Source: Paludibaculum sp. (GTDB lineage: Bacteria > Acidobacteriota > Terriglobia > Bryobacterales > Bryobacteraceae). Taken from it: a stretch of 64,000 nt of DNA. The translations under genes were made by a program, and so were the position numbers. Positions 29,807 through 38,450 of this stretch are shown here, piece after piece. The stretch spans positions 1 through 64,000 of the forward strand of contig JARKQJ010000075.1 of NCBI GenBank assembly GCA_029973955.1, in the 5' to 3' direction. How positions within the stretch are numbered: the first letter of the stretch is position 1; every line of letters begins with the position of its first letter. The notes beneath the pieces were generated by a model, which saw only the letters and a list, made by a program, of their open reading frames with translations, made no database searches and was not told where the DNA came from.

Positions 29807-30208
29807 ATGTCCCACACTGGCGAAAACGCAATTCACGTGACCGGCCCCAGGACCTACGGCGCCGTCCTGGCGGCACTGCTCATCCTGACGGTGATCACCG
29901 TCGGCGCTTCTTATGTCGACTTCGGCGCTTTCAATACCGTAGTTGCGCTGATCATCGCATCGATCAAGGGCTCGCTGGTGGCGCTCTTCTTCATGCACCT
30001 GCGGCACGACAAGTTCAACGCCGTGATCTTCGTCGGCGGGTTGCTCTTCCTGGCCATCTTCCTCATCTGGACCATGTTCGACATCGGCACGCGCACCACG
30101 GTGCTGCCCAGCAATCTGAAGACGCCGGTGGAGGCCTTCCCCGGCGCGCCGCTGAACAAGCCGGTGCGGCCCTCGACGGGCCAGCCGGTGGGCACGCCGG
30201 CGCCTTAG
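29807..30208 (+). CDS. coxD: Cytochrome c oxidase subunit IV (prokaryotic)
   Basis: A 133-aa protein with three transmembrane helices (about 16-37, 43-68 and 76-98) of the prokaryotic COX4 family, including VALFFMHLRHDKFNAVI. It ends with a Pro-rich tail. It is the last gene of the respiratory operon. Its stop overlaps the convergent P1 peptidase gene by 4 bp, leaving no space for an intergenic terminator. Confidence 0.9.
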   Translation: MSHTGENAIHVTGPRTYGAVLAALLILTVITVGASYVDFGAFNTVVALIIASIKGSLVALFFMHLRHDKFNAVIFVGGLLFLAIFLIWTMFDIGTRTTVLPSNLKTPVEAFPGAPLNKPVRPSTGQPVGTPAP

Positions 30209-31296
30209 CGCCTCAAAGCTCCCATTCCTTCCGGCGCCCGCAACGCGCCGCGTGCCTTCAACAGTTCGAGCACTCTCTCCACGGGCACCGCTTCCACGCG
30301 GTGCCCGTTGCTTTCGGTGGTCACCGCTTTGAACAGTGAGTTGTTCACCGCCTCTTCGGTGGCTTCCACCACGGCGAGGAACAGCCCGGACATGGCGTCG
30401 TTGGCGGCCAGTGCCGGCGGCTGCCGAACGACGGAGAAGGCGATGGCATAGTCGCCGCTGCCGTTGGAGCCGGCCGCGCCGGTGCGGCCCAGGCCCAGCA
30501 TGGCGCGGGCAGCCATCCGCTTCAGGTTGCGGGCGTCCACGGGCGCGTCGGTTGCGACGACGACGATCACGCTGCCATCCTTGGAACTCTCTCCGGACTT
30601 GCGCAACTCGCGCTCCACCGGCACGCCTGCGATCATGAGGTCGCCGCCGTAGTTGGTCTGCACCAACACGCCGACCGTGTACTTGCCGCTCACCCGCGAA
30701 GAGGTGCCGATGCCGCCCTTCCAGCCGAATGCCACCGTGCCGGTGCCCGCGCCCACGCAGCCCTCCGCCACGGGACCGGTGGCGGCGGAGCCGATAGCGG
30801 CGAAGACTTCGCCGCGCCCGGCGTGCCGGCCGCGGATGTCGTTCAGGAAGCCGTCGTTGGTCTCGGCCACCAGGGGATTGATGCTGCGCGCCTGTTCGTT
30901 GCCGGGGAGAGCCAGCATGTAGTCGAGCAGCGCATCGGCCACGCGCGGTACGTTGAGAGTAGACGTCAGGAGAATGGGCGTTTCGATCTCGCCGAGTTCC
31001 TCCACCTGTGTGGAGCCCATCAGCTTGCCGAAGCCGTTGCCGACGAAGACCGCGCCCGGCACCTTCTCCCGGAAGAGATTGCCGCTGTGCGGCAGGATGG
31101 CCGTGACGCCGGTGCGGATGGTGTCGCCGCGGATCACCGTGGAGTGGCCCACCTTCACGCCGGCGACGTCGGTGATGGCATTGAGCGGACCTGTCGGTAG
31201 AGTGCCCGTGACCACACCGGCTTCGCGCGCGCGAGGGTGGATCTCAAAGCCATGGGCCAGCAGGGCACACACGAACAGAGGCCAAACTCTTGTCAT
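30205..31296 (-). CDS. Exported P1-family (DmpA-like) N-terminal nucleophile aminopeptidase
   Basis: A 363-aa protein with a signal peptide (TRVWPLFVCALLAHGFE, 2-18) followed by the DmpA/S58 core. NAITDVAGVKVGHSTVI is the usual opening and the auto-cleavage site region is SNGSGDYAIAFS, where the new N-terminal Ser acts as nucleophile. Family members release N-terminal residues from peptides and some D-amino-acid or beta-peptides. The start at 31296 has AAGGA nine nt upstream; an ATG 54 bases earlier lacks support and would disrupt the signal. It is convergent with coxD. Confidence 0.88.
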   Translation of the reverse strand: MTRVWPLFVCALLAHGFEIHPRAREAGVVTGTLPTGPLNAITDVAGVKVGHSTVIRGDTIRTGVTAILPHSGNLFREKVPGAVFVGNGFGKLMGSTQVEELGEIETPILLTSTLNVPRVADALLDYMLALPGNEQARSINPLVAETNDGFLNDIRGRHAGRGEVFAAIGSAATGPVAEGCVGAGTGTVAFGWKGGIGTSSRVSGKYTVGVLVQTNYGGDLMIAGVPVERELRKSGESSKDGSVIVVVATDAPVDARNLKRMAARAMLGLGRTGAAGSNGSGDYAIAFSVVRQPPALAANDAMSGLFLAVVEATEEAVNNSLFKAVTTESNGHRVEAVPVERVLELLKARGALRAPEGMGALRR

Positions 31297-31332
31297 CGAA
31301 TTAGTCCTTTTCCGGTCCGATTGTATGGGATG

Positions 31333-31371
31333 GGGTAAAACAAAAGCCACCTTCCCGCATGGGAGGTGGCT
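31333..31371 (-). terminator. Rho-independent terminator of the cold-shock gene
   Basis: On the minus strand an 11-bp stem (AGCCACCTCCC paired with GGGAAGGTGGCT, one bulge) around ATGC is followed by TTTTGTTTTA. It lies about 30 bp after the cold-shock stop codon. Confidence 0.8.
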
Positions 31372-31401
31372 CTTGAAGTGGTCCGGAGGAGATGTCGCGC
31401 C

Positions 31402-31605
31402 TTACGCGCGGGTCACGTTCTCGGCCTGCAGCCCCTTGGGGCCGGTCTTCAGCTCGAACTCGACTTCCGTTCCTTCATCCAGCGTGCGGTACCCGGACAT
31501 CTGAATCGCACTGAAATGCACGAAGACATCCTCACCCGTATTGCGCTGAATAAAGCCATAGCCTTTCGCAGCGTTGAACCACTTCACTACACCTTTTTCT
31601 CTCAC
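31402..31605 (-). CDS. Cold-shock protein (CspA family)
   Basis: A 67-aa single cold-shock domain. RNP1 is KGYGFI and RNP2 is VFVHFSAI, preceded by [11 protein letters not shown], the classic CspA opening. It binds single-stranded RNA/DNA and acts as an RNA chaperone. The start is GTG at 31605: AGGAG lies 8 nt upstream and the length then equals the family's standard. Readings that begin further upstream would add 27 residues not found in the family. The 5' untranslated region is about 130 nt to the predicted promoter, as is typical of cold-shock mRNAs. Confidence 0.95.
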   Translation of the reverse strand: MREKGVVKWFNAAKGYGFIQRNTGEDVFVHFSAIQMSGYRTLDEGTEVEFELKTGPKGLQAENVTRA

Positions 31606-31613
31606 AGCTACTT

Positions 31614-31618
31614 CTCCT
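31614..31618 (-). promoter_or_regulatory. Ribosome binding site fixing the GTG start of the cold-shock gene
   Basis: AGGAG on the minus strand, 8 nt before GTG 31605. It decides between the standard 67-aa product and a longer reading. Confidence 0.75.
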
Positions 31619-31741
31619 AATTCGTCCAGTCTGTTGCCCGACACGAATCCCTCCGTGGAGTGACCGCAGGGGGGTGGCTTCAACAAGGTCTATCGAAGAT
31701 CCAGAGTGGTGGGCAAACCAACTACTTCTTCGGACTCCCCA

Positions 31742-31770
31742 AGTATGCCAAAAGGTTCTAAAAAGTTCAA
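31742..31770 (-). promoter_or_regulatory. Likely sigma70-type promoter of the cold-shock gene
   Basis: On the minus strand TTGAAC (-35), exactly 17 bp, CATACT (-10), inside an A/T-rich patch that stands out from the GC-rich surroundings. It predicts a 5' leader of roughly 130 nt. Confidence 0.55.
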
Positions 31771-31926
31771 ATGCAAAAAAGTAAAGTTTCAGTAACTGGC
31801 TCGAACTGCCGATGGGTAATCAGGCACGTCCGGACGCCGGGCCGGAGGCCGTAGAGTTCGCGCAAACCGATGATCTTATGAGGTTTGCCGCCATGATGCG
31901 ATACTGGAAAGCGAAGCGGAGGTAGC

Positions 31927-32691
31927 ATGAGCCACCTGATGATCAGCCGGGAAGAGCGGGTTCTGCGGCTGACTTTGAACAACCCCGAGAAGCACAACGT
32001 GCTGGACAACCAGTTGTGCCGGGACCTGGTGCTGGCGCTGAAGGACGCCGGGAAGGACCGCAGCGTAGGCTGTGTGCTGTTGGACGCGGCCGGGCAGGCC
32101 TTCTCTGCCGGGGTCGATTTCGACCAGATGCTGAAGCCGGATGCGCTGGAGACCGTGGAGTACCAGGAAAGCCTCTTCACGTTTGGGCTGCATTATCACA
32201 AGCCGATCGTGGCGGCGGTGCAAGGCCACGCCTATGGCGGCGGGGTCGGTTTGATCGCCAATTGCCATGTGGTGCTGGCGGGGCAGAACACGACCTTTGG
32301 ATTGACGGAGATCCGCGCCGGACATTGGCCGTTCGTCGCACACCGGGCGGTGGCGCTGGCGATCGGGGAGCGCCGCACGGTGGAGCTTTCACTCACCGGC
32401 CGCATCTTCTCCAGCGCGGATGCGCAGCAATATGGCCTGGTGCACGAGGTGACGCCGGCCTTCGAACTGGACGACCGCGCTACGGCCACGGCCCGGCAGT
32501 TGGCCTACTCGAGCCAGGAGACCTTGCGCCGCGGGCTCGATTTCGTGCAGAAGAGCCGCGAGATGAGCTGGGAGACGGCCGGGCGGCTGGCCGCCGAATA
32601 TAGCGAGCGCACGTTCCGCTCGGGCGATTTTGGCGAGGGTGCGCGGGCTTTGAGAGAGCGCCGCAAACCGGAGTGGCCGTCGCTGCGCTAG
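31927..32691 (+). CDS. Enoyl-CoA hydratase/isomerase family protein
   Basis: A 254-aa crotonase-fold enzyme. The first oxyanion strand is QAFSAGVDFDQM (about 58-69) and the second is GHAYGGGVGLIANCHVVLAG (about 100-119). FGLTEIRAGHWPFVAHRAV follows, where the family keeps catalytic Glu/Asp residues; one Glu is present (TEIRAG), so hydratase chemistry is possible. GGAGG is 5 nt upstream of the ATG. No fatty-acid genes adjoin it, so the acyl-CoA substrate is unknown. Confidence 0.85.
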   Translation: MSHLMISREERVLRLTLNNPEKHNVLDNQLCRDLVLALKDAGKDRSVGCVLLDAAGQAFSAGVDFDQMLKPDALETVEYQESLFTFGLHYHKPIVAAVQGHAYGGGVGLIANCHVVLAGQNTTFGLTEIRAGHWPFVAHRAVALAIGERRTVELSLTGRIFSSADAQQYGLVHEVTPAFELDDRATATARQLAYSSQETLRRGLDFVQKSREMSWETAGRLAAEYSERTFRSGDFGEGARALRERRKPEWPSLR

Positions 32692-32709
32692 TTGCCGGAA
32701 AGAAACAGA

Positions 32710-32743
32710 GCCTGCACGGAGCGCGCGGAACGCTCCGGCAGGC
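32710..32743. terminator. Hairpin between convergent genes, probable terminator
   Basis: GCCTG-CAC-GGAGCG and CGCTCC-GG-CAGGC pair across CGCGGAA. It sits between two converging genes. On the minus strand it is followed by TCTGTTTCTTTCC, so it more likely ends the DUF4397 transcript; no strong T-run follows on the plus strand. Confidence 0.45.
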
Positions 32744-32765
32744 CCAGTCCATTAGAAGCGGGTGG

Positions 32766-33449
32766 TTAGTTCAGATCCGGCAGGGCGATCAGTTCGAACG
32801 GCGCTCCGCCGCCGGTGGCGTCCACGGCCACGATGGTGCGGATCATGCTGTTCCAGGTGACCAGGCGGTGGCTGTCGATGGCGACCGACTGGGTGCCGGC
32901 CAGCGCGACACGCGCCTGGTACATGCCGGTGGGCACGTTGAGATAGCCCGAAGCGCCTTTGAACGGGACGCCGGCCAGGGCCGGCGACTTGCCGGACAAG
33001 GTTTCAAATGGCGTCGTCAGGTACACATCCACTTCCGGAGCGCCGGGAGCGGCGTGGATGACGCGCAGTTTGACGCCGTTATTGGCCGGCAGGCTGTTGT
33101 TATCTTCCAGGAGCATCACATCAAAGCCCGGCGCCCTGCCGTCCGCGTATCCGACAGCCATGGCGGTGTAGTCCTTGCCCGCCGCGACCGTCACCGGCAC
33201 GCTTTTCACCAGAGCGGCGGTGCCCGTTACCTTGATGTCGACGCTGTAGCTTCCCGCCGGCAGCGGCAGGTATTCCGAATATTCGCGGAAGGGCAGGCCC
33301 TCCAGCACCTTCCCGCCATTCACGTAGATATCGACGGCCGGAGCGTCCGGCGAGGCGTGGACCACCCGTACCCTGCCGTTGCCCGACTGGGCGAAGCTGA
33401 GACCGGCGCACACTACCAGCGCGCCGAGGTAACACAGAACATTTTTCAT
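32766..33449 (-). CDS. Exported DUF4397 protein
   Basis: A 227-aa protein with a signal peptide (1-20, KNVLCYLGALVVCAGLSFA). It contains two DUF4397 beta-sandwich halves. The first opens RVRVVHASPDAPAVDIYVNGGKVLEGLPF and the second LRVIHAAPGAPEVDVYLTT. The domain is common in extracellular and cell-wall proteins; its ligand is unknown. GAGGAATCGCC precedes the ATG. The TonB receptor gene lies upstream on the same strand, but a 173-bp gap with a hairpin separates them. Confidence 0.88.
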   Translation of the reverse strand: MKNVLCYLGALVVCAGLSFAQSGNGRVRVVHASPDAPAVDIYVNGGKVLEGLPFREYSEYLPLPAGSYSVDIKVTGTAALVKSVPVTVAAGKDYTAMAVGYADGRAPGFDVMLLEDNNSLPANNGVKLRVIHAAPGAPEVDVYLTTPFETLSGKSPALAGVPFKGASGYLNVPTGMYQARVALAGTQSVAIDSHRLVTWNSMIRTIVAVDATGGGAPFELIALPDLN

Positions 33450-33553
33450 GGCGATTCCTCTTCTTTCAGGTTGTTTTTGGGGGATGCGAAGAACTGACTA
33501 CGTCTTTCAGGTGCACGGCGGGGGCGCCTGGATTTAAATTTGTTTTAGTGGCG

Positions 33554-33584
33554 CAAAAAACCGGATGCGGCTGCCTTGGGCCGC
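33554..33584 (-). terminator. Possible terminator after the TonB receptor gene
   Basis: On the minus strand a short GC stem (GCGGC / GCCGC around CCAAGGCA) is followed six bases later by TTTTTT. The stem is short, so support is moderate. Confidence 0.4.
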
Positions 33585-33622
33585 GGGTTGAAATCAGGTG
33601 AGCCAGGACAAGCGTAGAGGCG

Positions 33623-35584
33623 TCAGCGTAAGTTCCAACGGATGCCGGCGCGCAGCAGACGCGGCGCGCCCGTCTGCGGCACGGGACTGTAGCCGACGAG
33701 CACCTGGCGGTCGAGCGCATTTTCGATGGCCAGATGCGCGGAGAGTCCTTTCGGCAAGCGCTGGCGCAGGGTGAAGTGCAGCACCGCGTAGCCGGGGAGG
33801 GTGAAGAGGTTGCGATCGTCTTCGAACTGGAGCGACGACGCGCGCAGGCCGGCGGTGATGAGCGTTCCCTTGCTGTTCCAGGTGGCCAGCGCGGAGCCCT
33901 GGTTGCGCGGCACCTGTGGGATGCGCTCGCCGCTGGAGAAGCGCGAGTCGGCGAGCAGCCACGAGCCTTCGATGGAAAAGTGGCCGATGGGCCAGTGGGA
34001 CCAGCGTTTCGCGGCGGAAGCCTCGATGCCGCGCACGGTGGCCGCGGCGGCGTTGTCGCGCTGGCGGGTGATGAGGGACGGCGTGATGCTGCGCGTGACG
34101 TTCGTGATCAGCTGCTCCAGCGAGTTGTAGAAGCCGGTGACGGAGGCTCGGAAGCCGGAGTTGGTGTAATCGGCTCCGGTCTCCACGCCGCGCAGCGATT
34201 CGGGCAGCAGGTTGGGGTTAGCCAGCGTGACGGCGTTGCCGGCGCGGAACTCGCGGTAGAGTTCATTGAGCGTGGGCGCGCGGAAAGCCCGGTAGGCGGA
34301 GGCGCGCCAACGCCAGCGCTCCCGGCCGTAAGCGGCGCCGCCGCTGGGCATCCAGAAGGCGTGGCTGTTGCCGGGATCGTGGCCGCGGAAGCCGCCGAAG
34401 AGGCGCCATGCTCCGAATGCGGCGTCGGCCTGCGCGAACAGGCCGTATTGATTCTGCACGCCGCCACCGGCGCGGTTTCCCGTGGGGAAGAGCGTTTCGT
34501 AGGAATAGCCTTCCGCGCGCACGTAGTCGCCGCCGGTGGTGAGGTTCCAGCGCTGCGCGGACTTGCGCCAGTAGCCGGCCGCGCCGGTGGCCTCGGACGG
34601 CACGCTTTGCAGGGACGTCAGGCGCTCCGTTTGCCTGCCGGCGCCGCCCATGGAGGAGATGGAAGAAAAAGACGCGCGGTACTCCTCGCGGGAGTGGAAG
34701 GCGAGCACGTTCAGGGAGGAACCCCGCAGGTCGCGCCAATAGCTGGCGGCGGCGGTGCCGAGAGTGCTGGAATTGTGCGTCAGCGTGGTGCCGTTGTCGC
34801 GCTCTTCGGCCAGCAGGTCGGCGCGGAGGAAGAGCCGCTGGCGCGCATCGAAGAGATCGGCCCGCGCCTGGCCGGCGCTGAAGCGTACGTCGGCCGGCGT
34901 ATCGATGGGACCGCGCGCCTCCGGCGGCACGATGTAGTAGCCATCGGTGGTGAAGGCGCGGGCCGCGCCGGAGAACGCCAGCCATGGTTTCCATTGAAAC
35001 GCTCCGCCGCCGTCGGCCTGGTGCGTGCCGTGGCTGCCGCCCTCATAGCCGAGCCAGGCCGAGGAGTGCGCGGGCTGCGGTGAGAAGAGCCCGATGCTCC
35101 CGCCCATCGCTTTGTCGCCGAACAGGCTGGTGGAGGCGCCGCGCACGGTCTCCGTCCGTTCCACCATCTCCGGCGCGACACGCGTCCAATAGATCCAGCC
35201 GCCGAAGGGACTGTTTAAGGGAATGCCGTCCCACAGCACGAGTGAGCGGCTGGCGCCGGTGGAGCCCAGCCCGCGCAGGCTGACGCCCTGCGTGGTCGGG
35301 TTGGCCACCAGCGAAGAGGAGCGCCGGAAGAGTGAGAAGCCGGGCAGCATGCGCAGGCGGTCGTCGAGGTTCACACCCGGCGTCGCTGCCACCTCCGCGC
35401 GGCCCCACACGGTAATCGGCGAAGGCGACTCCTGCGAGAGCGATTCGGCGACGGTGATGGTGGTGCGGAGCGGCTCAGCGGGCGGGTTCTGCCAGCACAG
35501 CGCTATGGACGTCGACAATGCGAGCGCCGTTCCAAGAACGGCCATTCGAGCGGCGCCCGCCGGCACTGAAAACGATCGAAACAC
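33623..35584 (-). CDS. TonB-dependent outer-membrane receptor
   Basis: A 653-aa receptor. A signal peptide (about 1-31) precedes the plug domain (about 50-165): GVNLDDRLRMLPGFSLFRRSSSLV, TQGVSLRGLGSTGASRSLVLWDGIPLNSPFGGWIYWT and ETVRGASTSLFGDKAMGGSIG. A 22-strand barrel ends with RLLRAGIRWNLR. Length and the RGLG-x-x-G-x-SR-x-LVL-x-DGIPLN pattern recall BtuB/iron-siderophore receptors; the substrate is not evident. The start is GTG at 35584 with AGGAG four nt upstream. Its first 110 bases overlap the end of the DUF58 gene in another frame. Confidence 0.88.
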   Translation of the reverse strand: MFRSFSVPAGAARMAVLGTALALSTSIALCWQNPPAEPLRTTITVAESLSQESPSPITVWGRAEVAATPGVNLDDRLRMLPGFSLFRRSSSLVANPTTQGVSLRGLGSTGASRSLVLWDGIPLNSPFGGWIYWTRVAPEMVERTETVRGASTSLFGDKAMGGSIGLFSPQPAHSSAWLGYEGGSHGTHQADGGGAFQWKPWLAFSGAARAFTTDGYYIVPPEARGPIDTPADVRFSAGQARADLFDARQRLFLRADLLAEERDNGTTLTHNSSTLGTAAASYWRDLRGSSLNVLAFHSREEYRASFSSISSMGGAGRQTERLTSLQSVPSEATGAAGYWRKSAQRWNLTTGGDYVRAEGYSYETLFPTGNRAGGGVQNQYGLFAQADAAFGAWRLFGGFRGHDPGNSHAFWMPSGGAAYGRERWRWRASAYRAFRAPTLNELYREFRAGNAVTLANPNLLPESLRGVETGADYTNSGFRASVTGFYNSLEQLITNVTRSITPSLITRQRDNAAAATVRGIEASAAKRWSHWPIGHFSIEGSWLLADSRFSSGERIPQVPRNQGSALATWNSKGTLITAGLRASSLQFEDDRNLFTLPGYAVLHFTLRQRLPKGLSAHLAIENALDRQVLVGYSPVPQTGAPRLLRAGIRWNLR

Positions 35585-36569
35585 TCTGCTCCTCGAGATT
35601 CCCCAGCGGCGCGGCCTGCCGGCGGCATTCGGCCAGCGCCAGGTACTTCAGGATAGCGTAGACGTCGTTCTCCAAAGGCGTGAGCACGTGGAAGTCCTGC
35701 GAGCGGAAGCGCACGCGGGCGCCGCGCTGCGAGAACTGCCAGGCCAGAAAGGCGCAGCATTCCACCGCGCGTTCGAACCACGCCTCCTGCCCCTCCTCCA
35801 CTTGCAAATCCAGCGCAAGCGAGATGAGCTGTTCCTGCTCGCGGGCGAACTCGCGCACCTGTAGCGAGCCGGTGTGCGCGGTGGCGCGCCAATCCACGTG
35901 GCGCGCGCTTTCGAAGGGAATGTAGGGCCGGATGCGATAGAAATCGTGGCCGCGGCCCCGGAAGAGGGCGTCGGCCTCGCCGGCCACTTCGGCCAGGAGA
36001 TGCTCGAACGACGGGATTGGATCGAGCGCCGGATAGACCAGCACCTCGTGCTCCATGGTGACGCGCGCGCGCCGCTCCGCGAAGCCGAACGGGAATCGCG
36101 ACGAGAAGAGAAACGCATCGCGAGAGTGGATGCCGCGCCGCGCGAAGGTGATCTCCACGGTCGTTTCCAGCGTGCCGCCGGCGGGCACGATGGGGAAATA
36201 GAGCGGCGTGTCGAAGACGCTCTTCTCCACGCCGACAAGCTGGATGGAGAACGAGGGCATCCAGCTCTTTTCGTTGCGCAGCAGGATGCGCGCGGGCACC
36301 TTGCGGCGGGCGGAGATGTGGTCCGGCAGTTGAACGTCGAGTTCCAGCGAGGCGATGCCCATGCGGCTGACGAAGCCGCTCACCAGCAGCGCCGCCAGCA
36401 TGGCGGCCAGCAACAGGAAGAGCAGATTGTTGGCGGAAGCGAAAGCAGCGAAGCCGACCAGCGCCAGCGCGGTGAGATAAACCAGGCCCGTGAGGGTGAC
36501 GCGCTCGCGCACACGCCCCTCGATCCAGTTCTCGAGCAAACCTTGCTGTTGCCGCCACCACTGGCGCAT
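35475..36569 (-). CDS. DUF58 domain membrane protein
   Basis: A 364-aa protein with two closely spaced N-terminal transmembrane helices (about 27-65), then a long cytoplasmic or periplasmic domain. The DUF58 signature is FRGRGHDFYRIRPYIPFESARHVDWRATAHTG. DUF58 proteins usually pair with a MoxR AAA+ ATPase and von Willebrand proteins; none is in the window. Here the partner genes are absent and the neighbour is a TonB receptor whose start overprints its end. The role is unknown. It is divergent from the APC permease with 37 bp between starts. Confidence 0.85.
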   Translation of the reverse strand: MRQWWRQQQGLLENWIEGRVRERVTLTGLVYLTALALVGFAAFASANNLLFLLLAAMLAALLVSGFVSRMGIASLELDVQLPDHISARRKVPARILLRNEKSWMPSFSIQLVGVEKSVFDTPLYFPIVPAGGTLETTVEITFARRGIHSRDAFLFSSRFPFGFAERRARVTMEHEVLVYPALDPIPSFEHLLAEVAGEADALFRGRGHDFYRIRPYIPFESARHVDWRATAHTGSLQVREFAREQEQLISLALDLQVEEGQEAWFERAVECCAFLAWQFSQRGARVRFRSQDFHVLTPLENDVYAILKYLALAECRRQAAPLGNLEEQSVSIVFSAGGRRSNGRSWNGARIVDVHSAVLAEPAR

Positions 36570-36606
36570 GACGATGGTCCCATCATGTCACAATCGAGTT
36601 TTGCCC

Positions 36607-37950
36607 ATGGCTACGCAATCTGAACCACCGGTCCGCCTGGCGCGCACGCTGGGCCTGTTTCAGCTCCTCGTGATGGGAGTGATTATGGTGCAGCCCACCG
36701 CCCCGATGCCGCCGTTCGGCGCCATCAGCGCGGGCGCGCGCGGCCATGTGGTGACCACGGTGCTGATGGCGATGTTCGCCATGATGCTCACCGCGCTCAG
36801 CTATGGGCGCATGGCGCGCGCCTACCCCAGCGCCGGCAGCGCCTACACCTACGTGGCGCGCGAAATCCATCCGGCCCTGGGTTACTTCACCGGCTGGAGC
36901 ATGCTCCTTGACTACCTGGTGAATCCGCTCATCTGCGTCATCTGGTGCGCCAAGGCGCTGATGGGGCTGTTTCCCGGAACGCCGTTTGCCATGTGGGTGG
37001 TGGCCTTCGCGCTGCTGTTCACGGTGATGAACCTGCGCGGCATTCAGGCCACGGCGCGCACGAACGAAGTGCTGTCGGCCGCGATGATGGTGGTGGTGCT
37101 GTGGATGCTGGGCGCGGCGGCGCGCTACGTGCTGCAGATTCCGGGCCTGAACTTTTCGCACTTCGTCACCCCCTTCTACGATCCCGCCCGCTTCTCCTGG
37201 GGCACCATCTCCAACGGCGCCTCCATTGCCGTGCTCACCTACATCGGCTTCGACGGCATCTCCACGCTGTCGGAGGAGGTGAAGGACCCGCGCCGCAATG
37301 TGCTGCGCGCCATGGTGGGCACCTGCCTGATCATTGGCGTCCTCTCCGCCGTGGAGGTCTACGCCGCGCAACTTGTCTGGCCTGCCGCCGAAGCCTACCC
37401 GGATGTCGACACCGCCTATCTGCACATTGCCCGCCGCGCCGGCGGCGAAGTGCTGTTCCAGGTGTTGAGCTGGACTCTCGTGGTCGCCACCATCGGCTCG
37501 GCCTCGGGCGCGCTGCTGGCCGGCGCGCGGCTGCTCTACGGCATGGGCCGCGACAACGCGATCCCCAAGTCGTTCTTCGGCTACCTGCACCCCGTGCGCC
37601 GTATCCCCAGCCGCAACGTCCTGCTGATGGGCGTGCTCTGCTTCGTGGGCGCCTTTCTCATCTCGTACCAGACCGGCGCGGAACTGCTGAACTTCGGCGC
37701 GCTGATCGGCTTCACGGGCGTCAACGTCTCCAGCCTCCTGCACTACTATGTCCGCGGCCGCGACCGCCACTGGTCCCACCTGCTCGCGCCCGCCGCCGGC
37801 GCCGTGGTCTGCCTCTTCCTGTGGTACAGCCTGAGCACGGTGGCCAAAATCGCCGGTCTCGGCTGGCTGACGTTCGGCGTCGCCTACGGCGCCTGGAAGA
37901 CCAGTTTCTTCACGAAGGACATCATCCGCTTCGACGTTCCCGAAGAGTGA
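36607..37950 (+). CDS. APC-family amino acid permease
   Basis: A 447-aa transporter with about twelve helices. The N-terminus has GVIMVQPTAPMPPFGAIS, where APC proteins carry the substrate-binding unwound TM1, and TM3 region SAGSAYTYVAREIHPALGYFTGWSMLLDYLVNPL is typical. TM6 is ISNGASIAVLTYIGFDGISTLSEEVKDPRR, the usual F-x-G-F-D signature. It imports an amino acid or amine by a proton or exchange mechanism; the substrate is unknown. I chose ATG 36607 because the earlier in-frame codons overlap the divergent DUF58 start. Confidence 0.88.
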   Translation: MATQSEPPVRLARTLGLFQLLVMGVIMVQPTAPMPPFGAISAGARGHVVTTVLMAMFAMMLTALSYGRMARAYPSAGSAYTYVAREIHPALGYFTGWSMLLDYLVNPLICVIWCAKALMGLFPGTPFAMWVVAFALLFTVMNLRGIQATARTNEVLSAAMMVVVLWMLGAAARYVLQIPGLNFSHFVTPFYDPARFSWGTISNGASIAVLTYIGFDGISTLSEEVKDPRRNVLRAMVGTCLIIGVLSAVEVYAAQLVWPAAEAYPDVDTAYLHIARRAGGEVLFQVLSWTLVVATIGSASGALLAGARLLYGMGRDNAIPKSFFGYLHPVRRIPSRNVLLMGVLCFVGAFLISYQTGAELLNFGALIGFTGVNVSSLLHYYVRGRDRHWSHLLAPAAGAVVCLFLWYSLSTVAKIAGLGWLTFGVAYGAWKTSFFTKDIIRFDVPEE

Positions 37951-37985
37951 CGCGGGCGGCGGGCCGGCGCTATTCTTGAATCGCC

Positions 37986-38366
37986 ATGCTCTACGAAAAG
38001 CCCTCCACCAGGACGATGGATGAGATTGAAGCGGCCCTGCGGGAGGTTGCCGCGCTGCACCAGTTTGGCGTGCTGCACGTGCACGATCTGCAGCGGAAAC
38101 TGCGGGAAAAGGGCATCGATATGCCCCGGCAGGTGCGCGTTTTCGAGGTCTGCAACCCATTCCAGGCCAAGCAGGTGCTGGATGCCAACCCGGCCATCGC
38201 CAATGCGCTGCCCTGCCGCATCGCGGTTTACGAAAAGGACGGCCGGCTGATCGTCTCCACCCTGCTGCCCACCTTGCTGATCGGCATGTTCGGCAACAAC
38301 GAACTACTGCCGGTGGCCGCCGAGGTGGAGGCCGTCGTGAAAGCGATGGTGGACGCGGCCGCCTGA
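37986..38366 (+). CDS. DUF302 domain protein
   Basis: A 126-aa soluble protein of the DUF302 family: TMDEIEAALREVAALHQFGVLHVHDLQRKLREKG, then FEVCNPFQAKQVLDANPAIANALPCRIAVYEKDGRLIVS. The fold is a small alpha/beta sandwich; a conserved Cys lies in EVCNP. Its function is unknown, with proposed stress or metal roles in other bacteria. It follows the permease by 35 bp and may share its transcript. Confidence 0.88.
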   Translation: MLYEKPSTRTMDEIEAALREVAALHQFGVLHVHDLQRKLREKGIDMPRQVRVFEVCNPFQAKQVLDANPAIANALPCRIAVYEKDGRLIVSTLLPTLLIGMFGNNELLPVAAEVEAVVKAMVDAAA

Positions 38367-38400
38367 CGCCCGAGAAGCCCGACAAGCCCGAGAATGCGAA

Positions 38401-38432
38401 AGGCCTCCCTCGCCTGCGCGGCGGGGAGGCCT
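38401..38432 (-). terminator. Probable terminator after the sugar kinase
   Basis: A perfect 9-bp stem AGGCCTCCC / GGGAGGCCT spans a 14-nt loop, 20 bp after the kinase stop codon on the minus strand. There is no clear T-run, so a factor-dependent or weak terminator is more likely. Confidence 0.5.
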
Positions 38433-38450
38433 CTCTGGATTCGAACGAAG

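Noticed and set aside
38428-38448. A tRNA-like T-arm (GGATTCGAACG)
   Set aside because: No acceptor stem, D-arm or anticodon arm could be built around it.
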